Positions 1 through 8,804 of a stretch of DNA of 64,000 nucleotides are shown piece by piece. How positions within the stretch are numbered: the stretch's first letter is position 1; each line of letters begins with the position of its first letter. The position numbers were made by a program, and so were the translations under genes. This DNA is from JAVVEW01 sp032251045 (lineage in GTDB: Bacteria; Pseudomonadota; Gammaproteobacteria; Methylococcales; Methylomonadaceae). The notes beneath the pieces are model-generated. The model was not told the origin of the DNA. It searched no databases and saw only the letters and a program-made list of their open reading frames with translations. Location of the stretch: assembly GCA_032251045.1 (NCBI GenBank), contig JAVVEW010000006.1:3166-67165 (forward strand), given 5' to 3'.

Positions 1-216
1 CGTGACTACGGCAAGGCCCGACGTTTTTTACGCGAAGTCGATTCCAGTTCGGTGATGGTCAATGCCTCGACCCGATTTGCCGATGGCTTTGAATATGGCT
101 TGGGCGCGGAAATCGGCATCAGCACCGACAAACTGCATGCCCGCGGTCCGGTAGGCTTGGTCGGCTTGACCACGTTGAAATACATCGTGCTCGGTAGCGG
201 TCAGATTCGCGGATGA
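1..216 (+). CDS. proA: Glutamate-5-semialdehyde dehydrogenase, C-terminal fragment (runs off the left edge)
   Basis: The frame open from base 1 encodes the last 71 residues of a ProA-like protein. The segments VMVNASTRFADG and LGAEIGISTDKLHARGPVG are the conserved tail of gamma-glutamyl phosphate reductase, which reduces glutamyl-5-phosphate in proline synthesis. The N-terminal part and catalytic cysteine lie outside the window. Its TGA (214-216) overlaps the nadD start in an ATGA arrangement, so the two are probably translationally coupled; proA-nadD is a common gammaproteobacterial order. Confidence 0.9.
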   Translation, partial: RDYGKARRFLREVDSSSVMVNASTRFADGFEYGLGAEIGISTDKLHARGPVGLVGLTTLKYIVLGSGQIRG

Positions 217-857
217 TCGGCGTTTATGGCGGCACCTTTGATCCAGTGCATTTCGGGCATTTGCGTACCGCGCTGGAAGTGTTTCAGGATTTTTGTCTGG
301 AGGAATTAAAACTGATTCCTTGCCGGCTGCCGGCGCACCGCGACCAACCCGGTGCGTCAGCGGAACATCGCTGCGCCATGTTGACGCTGGCGATTACCGA
401 TTGCTCGGGGCTTGCCGTGGACCGGCGCGAGCTGGAGCGCGATGGCCCCTCATACATGGTCGATACCCTGGCGTCGATTCGCGCTGAAATCGGCGACCAG
501 CCATTGGCTTTGTTTATCGGCGGCGATGCGTTTTTAAGCCTGACCTATTGGCACCGGTGGCGTGCGTTATTCGATTACGCCCATATTATCGTGATGACCC
601 GACCGGGCTACAGCGAGCCGGAACTGAATCATTTTTTTTACTCACGTCGATGTACCGATGTCCAGCGCTTAACCACTCAGCCATCTGGCCAGCTTTGTTT
701 TCATCCGGTCACCGCACTGGATATTTCTGCCTCGAAAATCCGCGAAGCGATTGCCAAAGGCCAAAATCCTAAGTTCCTGACAGCGGATAAAGTCCTGGCC
801 TATATCGACGAACAGGCACTGTACCGCTATGCACAGGCCGGCCAGAATCCAGCTTGA
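213..857 (+). CDS. nadD: Nicotinate-nucleotide adenylyltransferase
   Basis: This 214-residue protein adenylates nicotinate mononucleotide to deamido-NAD in NAD synthesis. The nucleotidyltransferase signature GGTFDPVHFGH is at residues 6-16 (HxGH-type motif) and the ISASKIR segment near residue 180 matches the family's second ATP-binding motif. The length is normal for NadD. The start overlaps the proA stop. In many relatives rsfS follows; here a secreted protein of unknown function follows after a 57-bp gap, so the usual ribosome-silencing factor partner is absent from this spot. Confidence 0.95.
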   Translation: MIGVYGGTFDPVHFGHLRTALEVFQDFCLEELKLIPCRLPAHRDQPGASAEHRCAMLTLAITDCSGLAVDRRELERDGPSYMVDTLASIRAEIGDQPLALFIGGDAFLSLTYWHRWRALFDYAHIIVMTRPGYSEPELNHFFYSRRCTDVQRLTTQPSGQLCFHPVTALDISASKIREAIAKGQNPKFLTADKVLAYIDEQALYRYAQAGQNPA

Positions 858-914
858 GCGTTTTGCTGAATCCAACAGCACAAATGTGTCATTTTTCAGA
901 CCCTAAAGGTACTC

Positions 915-1526
915 ATGAACACAACGTTACTAGCCGGCATCTTGGCACTGGCTACCGCCTCCGGAACAGCTCACGCCCAGAATGACGAAGCAGCGCTGAT
1001 TGATGTCGATCAGCTACGCTCTCTCCTCCCCGCACAGGCTGGCGGCCCCGTAAGCTTCACCGACGGCCTGCTGACGGTGCCGCGCATCGACACACCCGAA
1101 CAGGCTGGGCTGTTTCAGGACGCCCGACTGCAATTCGACCCACAAACCGGCCAGTGGCGCTTGCTGTCGTTCAAAACTCGGCCCCAGAAAAGCTTTCGGG
1201 TTTTTTCGCCGGAAAATGTCGAACTGATCGTAACCGAAACCCGGCCGATACAGGTGTTTCTGCGTGTACGCGACGACCTGTCCAATGGCTGCCAGCGCCT
1301 GGGACAGATCAATCAGCGCCTGATCGACAACCGGTTTGAAGTCGTCATCAGCTATTCCAGCATCACACAAGCCAATCCCGAGGTCATCGCCTGCACACAA
1401 GCGCTGGTACCGTTTGAGACCGTGATTGCGCTACCCGTGTTCGGACTGCCTGCCGGCAGCTATGACTACAGCGTCAACGGTCAACCGATCGGCCGCTTTA
1501 CGCTGAATGAGGACAACGGACTTTAA
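915..1526 (+). CDS. Secreted protein of unknown function
   Basis: I do not recognise this 203-residue protein. It starts with a clear Sec signal peptide (about residues 1-21, ending SGTAHA before QND), so the mature protein is probably periplasmic. A pair of cysteines (in NGCQRL and IACTQA) could form a disulfide. The C-terminal part (VFGLPAGSYDYSVNGQ) looks like a beta-sandwich or carboxypeptidase-regulatory-like stretch, which is only an impression. An AAAGG ribosome binding site lies 6-7 bases before the ATG. It is convergent with lspA, with a 70-bp gap in which I see no clear terminator. Confidence 0.7.
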   Translation: MNTTLLAGILALATASGTAHAQNDEAALIDVDQLRSLLPAQAGGPVSFTDGLLTVPRIDTPEQAGLFQDARLQFDPQTGQWRLLSFKTRPQKSFRVFSPENVELIVTETRPIQVFLRVRDDLSNGCQRLGQINQRLIDNRFEVVISYSSITQANPEVIACTQALVPFETVIALPVFGLPAGSYDYSVNGQPIGRFTLNEDNGL

Positions 1527-1596
1527 GTACAAAATATCACGCCAGCTGCTTTCATCACCACACTGCAGGAGGGTAAGCTAGCAAAAACTGGCGCCG

Positions 1597-2091
1597 TTAT
1601 TTCCTGAAGCTGTCCACAAACATCAAAAACACGCCGACACTGATCGCGCTATCGGCGATATTGAATGCCGGCCAATGCCATGTTCGGTAATAGACATCCA
1701 AAAAATCAATCACATAACCATAGCACAGGCGATCTATCAAATTACCTACTGCCCCACCTAAAACCAACGCTATCGACCAACGCAACAAGCGCTGCTGCAC
1801 CGGTAAGCGTGCCAAATATATAACCAGTCCAATGCTGACCCCTATAGCCAAACCGGAGAACAGCCATTTCTGCCAACCGCCGGCCTCGCTGAGTAAACTG
1901 AACGCGGCGCCGGTATTGCGCAGATAGGTCAGGTTAAAAAACGGCATCACTGGAATGGATTGATACAAATCGAAATTATGCACCACCCATTGCTTGCTGA
2001 GTTGGTCAAAAACCAACACCATCAACGCAATCATCAAGCCGCCTTTGGCTTGATGCCAGGCGCAGTCTAAACCCGTTACAAACTTAGGCAT
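1597..2091 (-). CDS. lspA: Prolipoprotein signal peptidase (signal peptidase II)
   Basis: LspA removes the signal peptide from diacylglyceryl-modified prolipoproteins in the inner membrane. I chose the ATG at 2091 (MPKFVTG...), giving 164 residues, the usual length; upstream in-frame codons lie deep within ileS. Four hydrophobic segments are visible, and the two catalytic aspartates sit in GNLIDR and FNIADS. The start overlaps the ileS stop by 8 bp, implying translational coupling. The usual downstream fkpB and ispH are not present. Lgt, the preceding enzyme of lipoprotein maturation, is at 11.2-12.0 kb. Confidence 0.95.
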   Translation of the reverse strand: MPKFVTGLDCAWHQAKGGLMIALMVLVFDQLSKQWVVHNFDLYQSIPVMPFFNLTYLRNTGAAFSLLSEAGGWQKWLFSGLAIGVSIGLVIYLARLPVQQRLLRWSIALVLGGAVGNLIDRLCYGYVIDFLDVYYRTWHWPAFNIADSAISVGVFLMFVDSFRK

Positions 2092-4909
2092 AAAGACGCA
2101 CTTCACCCGAACCTGCAACATTATCCACGCAACGTCCGCATAATTCCGGATGCTCGGCATGGCTACCCACATCCGAGCGCTGATGCCAACAACGCACGCA
2201 TTTTGGCTGACTAGAGGGCGTAACATCAACCCACAAGCCACGCATCTCAGACTCTACCGCCTGGTCGGTACGGTCGGCGGCAGCATGAATGCTGACTTTA
2301 GAGACTAACAATACAAAATGCAGTTCCGAGGCAATTTTCTGCATGATCGACAAATGCGGCTCGTGCGCATACAGTGCAATTTCCGCCGTCAAAGAGCCAC
2401 CTATTTCATTACGTGACCGCGCCGTCTCCAGCTGCTTACTGACGGCACCGCGGATAGCCATGATTTGCGCCCAGAAAGCCGCATTCAAGGCACTATCCTC
2501 GGGCAAAGGCTGAAGCTTCTCATACCACTCGGTAACAAAGACGGATGTCTCACGCTCCCCTGGCAAATATCGCCAAACTTCCTCGGCCGTGAAGCTTAAT
2601 ATAGGCGCAAGCCAACGCACCAAGGCCTCAACAACGTGGTAAATGGCTGTTTGCGCGGAACGGCGCGGCAAGCTATCCGCTTTTGTGGTGTATTGCCTAT
2701 CCTTGATAATATCCAGATAAAAACCACCCAAATCCACCACGCAGAATTGATGAATTTTCTGATAAACCAAATGAAATTGATAAGTTTCATATGCGCTGCG
2801 GATGTCTTGCTGCAAACGATAAGCGCGGTCAACAACCCAAGCATCCAATGCCAGTAAGCGGTCAGCATCAACCACATCACTGCCAGGATTAAACCCATCC
2901 AGATTGGAAAGTAAAAAGCGTGCGGTATTACGCAAGCGTCGATAAACATCGGCAGTGCGGTCCAGAATCTCCTGCGAAACATGCATTTCCGCTCGATAAT
3001 CGGTTCCGGCGACCCATAACCGCAGTACATCTGCCCCTAATGAGTTTACAATCGCTTGAGGGGCAACCACATTACCGCTGGATTTTGACATCTTCTTGCC
3101 TTGCGCATCCACGGTAAAACCATGTGTCAATACGGTTTTATAAGGTGCGCGCCCGTGCATGGCCACTGAAGACAGCAATGATGACTGAAACCAGCCGCGA
3201 TGTTGGTCGGAACCTTCAAGATATAAATCTGCCGGCTCATGCAACACGTCGCGCACCGCTAAAACACAAGCATGAGTAACCCCGGAATCAAACCAGACAT
3301 CCAGCACATCGCCTACTTTTTCATAGCGTTCGGCATCGACTCCAAGCAACTCTGTGGCGTCCAGATCAAACCAGGCCTCAATGCCCTGCTGCTCAATGCG
3401 TAAGGCAACCTGTTCAATCAATTGCTGTGTATCAGGATGAAGCTCGCCCGTGTCCTTGTCTACAAATAAAGTAATCGGTACACCCCATTTTCGCTGCCTT
3501 GAAATACACCAATCTGGCCGCCCGGTAACCATGCTTTCAATACGTTGCTGCCCCCAGTCCGGAATCCAGCTTACCTGATCAATTTCCGCCAAGGCCGAAT
3601 CTCGCAAGCCGTTTTTATCCATGGCAATAAACCATTGTGGCGTAGCGCGAAAAATAACCGGCGTTTTATGGCGCCAACAATGTGGGTAGCTATGCGTAAA
3701 TACTTCGCTGCGCAGCAAAGCGCCACGCTGAGCCAATTCTGTTAAAACCGCTTGATTGGCATTAAACACATGCTGTCCGGCAAAAAGCTCCGTGGATTCA
3801 ATAAAAACACCTTGATCATTGACGGGATTATCCACGGGTAAATCATACTTGAGCCCTACAACATAATCCTCCAAGCCATGCCCTGGCGCGGTGTGTACCG
3901 CGCCCGTTCCCGCATCCAGAGTGACATGCTCACCTAATATAATCGGTACATTACGATTATAAAAAGGATGTTTAAGCCACTGCCCTTCCAGATCTATTCC
4001 CTGGCAATAGGCAAGCACATGATAATCCTGGTACTGATAGCGATCCATCACGTCTTTGAGCAACTGCTCTGCGACGATCAAACGCTCTTCTACCTCATTA
4101 TTCCGACATTGCACCATGACATATTCCAGCTCAGGGTTCAGAGCCACCGCCTGGTTGGCGGGCAGTGTCCAGGGTGTGGTTGTCCAGATCACGACGGATA
4201 ATGGCCCCGAGCCGGTATGTTCCGGCACATGATGAAAACTGGCAACCAGTGCAGCCTCATCTAACGCCTGAAATCTGACATCGATTGCCGTGGATTGTTT
4301 ATCCTGATATTCCACTTCCGCTTCCGCCAGCGCCGAACGGCAATCGGTACACCAATGCACCGGTTTGTAACCCTTGGAGATATGATTTTTCGCGACGATT
4401 TGGCCTAATGCTCGAACAATATCCGCCTCATATTGATAGTCCATCGTTAAGTAAGGCTGGTCCCATTCGCCTAGCACTCCAAGTCGAATAAAATCCTGCT
4501 TTTGCAATTCCACCTGTTTTTTCGCATAGTCACGACATTGCTGACGGAATAGCTTGGCATCGATACTAGCGCTTTTCTTACCGTGCTTTTTTTCAACCAT
4601 TAACTCGATTGGCAAACCATGACAATCCCAACCTGGAACGTATGGCGCATCAAAACCGCTGAGTCCTTTTTCCTTGATTATGATGTCCTTAAGAATTTTA
4701 TTGACAGCATGGCCGATATGAATGTTGCCATTCGCATAAGGCGGGCCATCATGCAAAATAAATTTAGGGCGTCCCGCCTGATAGTCCCTTATTTTTTGAT
4801 TGAGCGCATTATTTTGCCAAGTTTTAAGTTGTTCTGGCTCTTTATTCGGTAAATTTCCTCGCATCGGAAACTTTGTATTTGGCAAATTTAATGTTTTCTT
4901 ATAATCCAT
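2084..4909 (-). CDS. ileS: Isoleucyl-tRNA synthetase
   Basis: This is a class I aminoacyl-tRNA synthetase of 941 residues that charges tRNA-Ile. The HIGH motif is at residues 64-67, KMSKS lies near residue 600, and the C-terminus has a zinc-binding end with CVRCWH and CGRC pairs. The ATG at 4909 (MDYKKTLNLP) matches the start of known IleS proteins; a GTG nine bases upstream is an alternative. No strong ribosome binding site is visible. It lies between ribF and lspA in the conserved ribF-ileS-lspA order, but the gap to ribF is unusually long (318 bp), so it probably has its own promoter. Confidence 0.97.
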   Translation of the reverse strand: MDYKKTLNLPNTKFPMRGNLPNKEPEQLKTWQNNALNQKIRDYQAGRPKFILHDGPPYANGNIHIGHAVNKILKDIIIKEKGLSGFDAPYVPGWDCHGLPIELMVEKKHGKKSASIDAKLFRQQCRDYAKKQVELQKQDFIRLGVLGEWDQPYLTMDYQYEADIVRALGQIVAKNHISKGYKPVHWCTDCRSALAEAEVEYQDKQSTAIDVRFQALDEAALVASFHHVPEHTGSGPLSVVIWTTTPWTLPANQAVALNPELEYVMVQCRNNEVEERLIVAEQLLKDVMDRYQYQDYHVLAYCQGIDLEGQWLKHPFYNRNVPIILGEHVTLDAGTGAVHTAPGHGLEDYVVGLKYDLPVDNPVNDQGVFIESTELFAGQHVFNANQAVLTELAQRGALLRSEVFTHSYPHCWRHKTPVIFRATPQWFIAMDKNGLRDSALAEIDQVSWIPDWGQQRIESMVTGRPDWCISRQRKWGVPITLFVDKDTGELHPDTQQLIEQVALRIEQQGIEAWFDLDATELLGVDAERYEKVGDVLDVWFDSGVTHACVLAVRDVLHEPADLYLEGSDQHRGWFQSSLLSSVAMHGRAPYKTVLTHGFTVDAQGKKMSKSSGNVVAPQAIVNSLGADVLRLWVAGTDYRAEMHVSQEILDRTADVYRRLRNTARFLLSNLDGFNPGSDVVDADRLLALDAWVVDRAYRLQQDIRSAYETYQFHLVYQKIHQFCVVDLGGFYLDIIKDRQYTTKADSLPRRSAQTAIYHVVEALVRWLAPILSFTAEEVWRYLPGERETSVFVTEWYEKLQPLPEDSALNAAFWAQIMAIRGAVSKQLETARSRNEIGGSLTAEIALYAHEPHLSIMQKIASELHFVLLVSKVSIHAAADRTDQAVESEMRGLWVDVTPSSQPKCVRCWHQRSDVGSHAEHPELCGRCVDNVAGSGEVRLYA

Positions 4910-5227
4910 AACAATCACTGACGGTTAAAATCGAAAAGGTCCATTCTCCGGCATGCATCGCCAAGCAATAGCCTTGGTTGTGGCAGCCAATAAACAATAG
5001 TTATCTCTTTCTATAACACACAATATTCGAGCCAAGATGACTGAATCTTGCCTGTAAGCGCTAAGACCTAAGCACAGCATTTTCTCTGGGCAGCGTTTAC
5101 TTGCTTAGTTATTGAATCATCGTTGTCATAGCTGAACCTGCCTTATCGAACAAGCAGCCATGCTGAATTTGAAATCATAAAAAGCGGGGTAAGCGAAGAT
5201 TACATCCATGCGGCGCATACTATGGCC
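4910..5227. other. Intergenic gap between ribF and ileS, no gene seen
   Basis: This 318-bp AT-leaning stretch has no open frame with a start and coding character on either strand. It must contain the ileS promoter if ileS is transcribed separately from ribF. I found no tRNA cloverleaf, strong terminator or convincing -35/-10 pair. I looked for a T-box-like leader and saw no antiterminator structure. Confidence 0.5.
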
Positions 5228-6163
5228 CTATACACCAGCGACCGCAAGGGCGGCACCCAGCCTTGCAACATCATCACGAATCTGTGCGCGTAATAAGTCT
5301 AAATCAGCAAACTTGATTTCATCACGCAGTTTATCAATGATACTGATTTGCAGATATTTTCCATAAAGATCACTGCTATAACCTGGAATATGTACTTCTA
5401 ATATTTTTTTGCCCGCAGCTGACATAATGGTTGGCTTAGTACCTACATTAGCAATGGCAGGATACACGGCGCCATCGACATTGACTTGCACCGCATATAC
5501 GCCATGCAAAGGCACATGTTTGCCAAAGTATTCAATATTTGCGGTTGGAAAACCTAATTCACGACCTAGTTGACGCCCTTTAACCACTCTGCCTGAAATC
5601 GTGTAAGACCTTGAAAGCAATTTCCTGACCAAATCATACCGCTCTGCCAGCAAAGCTTCTCTTACCCAGCTGCTACTGATGCGCTGGCCACCATAGGTCT
5701 CAGCGGGAAGGTTATCAATGGTAAAACTATACGTCTTTTGGTGACGCAACAAATAAGCTAAATTTCCTTCTCTATCTTTACCAAAATGAAAATCATCACC
5801 CAGCACTAAATGCTTGGCCCGCAAAAATTGCAGCAAAACCATTTTGATGAATTGCTCGGCACTAATTGATGCTAACGTTTCATTAAAGCGCAATACTACA
5901 ACAGCATCAATGTCAGTTGCTTGCAGTACCGACAGAAACTCCTTCAAACGCATTAACCTGAACCGGCTTTCTCTAGCAAAGAATTGCCAAGGCTTTGGCT
6001 CAAAAGTCAATAAAACCGACGTCAAGCCTTGCTCTTTGGCAATGGATACAACTTTATCGATCAAAGCAACGTGGCCACTATGTAAACCATCGAAATTGCC
6101 AACGGTCACAACACTACCATGCTTGAATAATGGATTAGCTGTCAATCCTCTTATTAACTTCAT
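5228..6163 (-). CDS. ribF: Bifunctional riboflavin kinase / FAD synthetase
   Basis: RibF phosphorylates riboflavin to FMN and adenylates FMN to FAD. The 311-residue protein has the N-terminal adenylyltransferase motif GNFDGLHSGH at residues 22-31 and the C-terminal flavokinase motif RELGFPTANIEYFG near residue 200. Length and domain order are normal. It is upstream of ileS on the same strand, as in many gammaproteobacteria. It starts about 370 bp downstream of the pmoCAB terminator, so it should not be cotranscribed with pmo. Confidence 0.96.
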   Translation of the reverse strand: MKLIRGLTANPLFKHGSVVTVGNFDGLHSGHVALIDKVVSIAKEQGLTSVLLTFEPKPWQFFARESRFRLMRLKEFLSVLQATDIDAVVVLRFNETLASISAEQFIKMVLLQFLRAKHLVLGDDFHFGKDREGNLAYLLRHQKTYSFTIDNLPAETYGGQRISSSWVREALLAERYDLVRKLLSRSYTISGRVVKGRQLGRELGFPTANIEYFGKHVPLHGVYAVQVNVDGAVYPAIANVGTKPTIMSAAGKKILEVHIPGYSSDLYGKYLQISIIDKLRDEIKFADLDLLRAQIRDDVARLGAALAVAGV

Positions 6164-6531
6164 TAACCTTTTTTCAACATTCTAACGATTAAGCAGCAAC
6201 AAATTATTGGCGATTCATTATGAAACATGCCCTATACACGATGACTATCATGCCTGAACTTTGGCAGACATATTCTGTGCGCATTGATCAAAATGCTTTG
6301 CCAGTCAAATTTCGGCACCGGAGTTTCCTTCAAAGGACACTGTAAATACATCCATATAGACACCATGACAGCATTTCATGCTGAAGATATTTTACCGCAA
6401 ATCTAAATTGGGGAAGTCAGGAGTACATTGACACATGCCTCCTGAAAAGAAATCAACCAGGACAAGATGGTATAAAACTCAGGATAAGATCTGAGTCATC
6501 TAAAGCAATCATCTACACACATGATGCACAT
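6164..6531. other. Intergenic region between the pmoCAB terminator and ribF
   Basis: No gene is visible. The region should hold the ribF promoter on the minus strand. Two short inverted repeats are present: TCAGGAG/CTCCTGA arms at about 6418-6446, and ACTCAG/CTGAGT arms at about 6479-6499. Neither has a U-tract, and I could not assign a function to them. Confidence 0.45.
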
Positions 6532-6563
6532 AAAAAACCCCTGCCCATTGCTGGACAGGGGTT
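6532..6563 (-). terminator. Rho-independent terminator of pmoCAB
   Basis: On the minus strand, 37 bases after the pmoB stop, an 11-bp stem with one mismatch (arms AACCCCTGTCC and GGGCAGGGGTT, 6-base loop AGCAAT) runs into a short T-tract (six As at 6532-6537 on the plus strand). This is a strong intrinsic terminator and marks the end of the pmo transcript. Confidence 0.88.
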
Positions 6564-6599
6564 AGTTAGTTCAAATAATAAGAACTAGACTTGTATTGC

Positions 6600-7844
6600 T
6601 TAGATGAATGTTGGGATCAACGGAGCATCTACAGTAGTCAGATGACGGTTGCCACTTTCATCTACGAAGAACAGCAAGCCAGCGAAGCGGCTATCTGGAT
6701 CGTAGATCAAGTCAGCCAGACGATATACTTCCCAAGCAGCATCAGAAGCCGTTACTTCGATGGTGCGAGTTTCGCCTGGAGCCAGTGGGCTGTTATCGCT
6801 AACAGTCAAGCCATCTTCAGCCAACAGATCATCTGGGTAGTCAGTTTGATCTTCCCAAACGTCCGCATCCAAGAAACGAACTGATGCAGTGTTGAATTCA
6901 CCCAAACGAACGGCTGAATCACCATTGTTGGTTACTTTCAACGTCATTTGCATCGCACGACCTGGCACACGGTATGAAGCGTCAATAACGTCAACGCTAA
7001 TTGGAGAAATTTGCTTCTCCATTGGCTTGATGCCACGCAGCAGACCAGCCTGCAAAGGCGTGGTGACTGGGTATTTTTCGTTAGCAGCACCCATTGCGAA
7101 AGCAACGATTGCAACAGTACCCGCACCGAAAGCCATAGCAACTTTACGGTCAGTTGGAGTGATCAGGCTGTCGCCTTTGCCAGCTTCCATCGCCAGTTGA
7201 CGAGGAATGAAGTTTGGCTTACGCAACCAGTAAACCAACCAAGCCAGACCCAACAGATACCAGAAACCATGCCAGAAGTAGACATTATCCAGACCATAAG
7301 TTTCCAGATCGATGGTTTCGCCAGTCAGCGTGGTAACAGGGTTTTTGAAATCGCTCATTGAGCCATAGATAGATACCCATTTACCTGGACCGATGATCGG
7401 ACCACCACCTTCAACGTTCAACATGGTGTGAACGTGCCAGTCACCTGGACGACGTGCTTTCAACAGTACTTTGAATTCGTAAATTTCACCCAATTCCAAA
7501 GATACTGAACGTGGCACCAGCTGGTCGCCGATCCAAGAACCGTGACGAACAAATACTGGACCTGGGATACCGATGTTCAAGAAAGCACTTTCGGGCTTGT
7601 CAACAGTCTCAGGCCAGCCTTCGAAAACATAAAACTTTCCGGAGATGGTCATGTTTTCGTTGACGTCGACCTGGTCTTTTGACCAGTTCAGGTCATACCA
7701 GTGAATAGTACGCATACGCATGAAGGCAGCCTGTGATTTCTCACCGTGTGCTGATGCTGCTGGTGCGTAGAAGATGGATGCTGCCAAAGAAACAAACAGA
7801 GCAGCAAAGGATAGCTTAGCGATCCCGTTTTTCATTAATTTCAT
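6600..7844 (-). CDS. pmoB: Particulate methane monooxygenase subunit B
   Basis: PmoB is the large periplasmic-facing subunit of the membrane-bound copper methane monooxygenase, which oxidises methane to methanol. The ATG at 7844, seven bases after a GAGGAGG ribosome binding site, gives 414 residues. The signal peptide ends at SASA, leaving His33 as the new N-terminus; His137 and His139 are in DWHVHTM. These three copper ligands have the same numbering as in the Methylococcus capsulatus protein. Two cupredoxin-like domains flank a pair of membrane helices (about 185-205 and 230-255). It is the last gene of pmoCAB, 85 bp after pmoA, and is followed by a strong terminator. Confidence 0.98.
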   Translation of the reverse strand: MKLMKNGIAKLSFAALFVSLAASIFYAPAASAHGEKSQAAFMRMRTIHWYDLNWSKDQVDVNENMTISGKFYVFEGWPETVDKPESAFLNIGIPGPVFVRHGSWIGDQLVPRSVSLELGEIYEFKVLLKARRPGDWHVHTMLNVEGGGPIIGPGKWVSIYGSMSDFKNPVTTLTGETIDLETYGLDNVYFWHGFWYLLGLAWLVYWLRKPNFIPRQLAMEAGKGDSLITPTDRKVAMAFGAGTVAIVAFAMGAANEKYPVTTPLQAGLLRGIKPMEKQISPISVDVIDASYRVPGRAMQMTLKVTNNGDSAVRLGEFNTASVRFLDADVWEDQTDYPDDLLAEDGLTVSDNSPLAPGETRTIEVTASDAAWEVYRLADLIYDPDSRFAGLLFFVDESGNRHLTTVDAPLIPTFI

Positions 7845-7929
7845 ATATCCTCCTCTATGGACTAGAGAACTTGTTGTTTTTAGATCGATAGACGACGCAC
7901 AAAGTATTTCGTGCAATTTACAAGCAAAA

Positions 7930-8673
7930 TCAAGCTGCTTTTACGAAATCGGTCTTACCGAACCATTTACCGAAGAAGTGCCACAGGAAGTAGATCAGGA
8001 TACTCATGAACGCTGAGAAGAAAGCAGATACAGGAGCAACGTCTTTACCAAACGTTCTCAAAGTACCTTTTTCAACCATACGAATGTACTCAGGAGTACC
8101 TGTTCTTACATAGTGGTAACCTTGCAAGTCAGCCAGAGTCAGCATCATGCCATTCCATTCAACTGGAACGTGCAGAGGCGCGATGATCGGCCAGTTGCTT
8201 GGGTAGAACAACAAACCCCAACCCATTGCACCAACAACAGCTGTGAAAGTCATGCTGTTAGAAAGCATCAGCACAACATCCAGGAAGATAGCGCCTGGGA
8301 TCAGCATAGATGGGAACACGAAGTTAACTGGGAAGTAAGTCCAGCCCCAGAAGTTCAGGTAGCGGTTAACCCATTCACCCAACAATAAGCCCAGCACAGA
8401 CAAGATAGCGCCATAAGGCAGTTTATATCTGTACCAAAGAACGGCCTGAACAGCAGCAGGGAAGGTAATGGAAACGATTGGAGCAACCGTTACCCACAGA
8501 CGACGGTCTTTCCAGTCAGTCCAGAAATCCCAGTCACCACCAGTCAACATGTAGTGGATATGGTAACCACCGAGGATAATGAAAAACAAAGTAAAGTAGA
8601 TCATGTAGTCAAACGTACGGGAAACTTTAACCGCTTCCGCACGAGAACGTACAGCTGATTGAGATGCGCTCAT
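7930..8673 (-). CDS. pmoA: Particulate methane monooxygenase subunit A
   Basis: PmoA is the 247-residue integral membrane subunit of the methane monooxygenase and the standard marker gene of methanotrophs. The segments GGDWDFWTDWKDRR, NFWGWTYFPVNFVFPS and HVPVEWNGMM are those of type Ia gammaproteobacterial PmoA. I chose the ATG at 8673 (MSASQSAVRSRAEA), eight bases after GGAGG; an ATG six bases further upstream is too close to the ribosome binding site. It lies 131 bp after pmoC; that spacer contains a stable RNA hairpin (8724-8744) but no U-tract. Confidence 0.98.
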   Translation of the reverse strand: MSASQSAVRSRAEAVKVSRTFDYMIYFTLFFIILGGYHIHYMLTGGDWDFWTDWKDRRLWVTVAPIVSITFPAAVQAVLWYRYKLPYGAILSVLGLLLGEWVNRYLNFWGWTYFPVNFVFPSMLIPGAIFLDVVLMLSNSMTFTAVVGAMGWGLLFYPSNWPIIAPLHVPVEWNGMMLTLADLQGYHYVRTGTPEYIRMVEKGTLRTFGKDVAPVSAFFSAFMSILIYFLWHFFGKWFGKTDFVKAA

Positions 8674-8723
8674 TCGCATACCTCCTAAAAGATGATTTAT
8701 TTTTATACCCTGAAACCGTCTCA

Positions 8724-8744
8724 CCTGCTCTTTCATTGAACAGG
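8724..8744 (-). other. RNA hairpin in the pmoC-pmoA spacer
   Basis: On the minus strand the arms CCTGTTC and GAGCAGG (one G-U pair) enclose a 7-base loop. There is no U-tract, so it is unlikely to terminate transcription. A role in mRNA processing or stability between pmoC and pmoA is possible but is inference. Confidence 0.45.
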
Positions 8745-8804
8745 CAAGACAGCCAGGAGATAGTTTTTACTACATTAGCAGCTGATAACAGCTACAACTT
8801 CGCC

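Noticed and set aside
2092..2241. Longer LspA start within ileS (at 2241).
   Set aside because: The added residues lie within the ileS zinc-end coding sequence and have no LspA homology; the ATG at 2091 gives the standard 164 residues.
4910..5227. Possible T-box or tRNA in the long ribF-ileS gap.
   Set aside because: No cloverleaf, T-box core sequence or antiterminator was visible.
6418..6446. Inverted repeat TCAGGAG...CTCCTGA overlapping a possible 14-codon minus-strand leader peptide.
   Set aside because: The GGAGG is only one base from the ATG, the arms are short and far apart, and the position (about 250 bp before ribF) gives no clear link.
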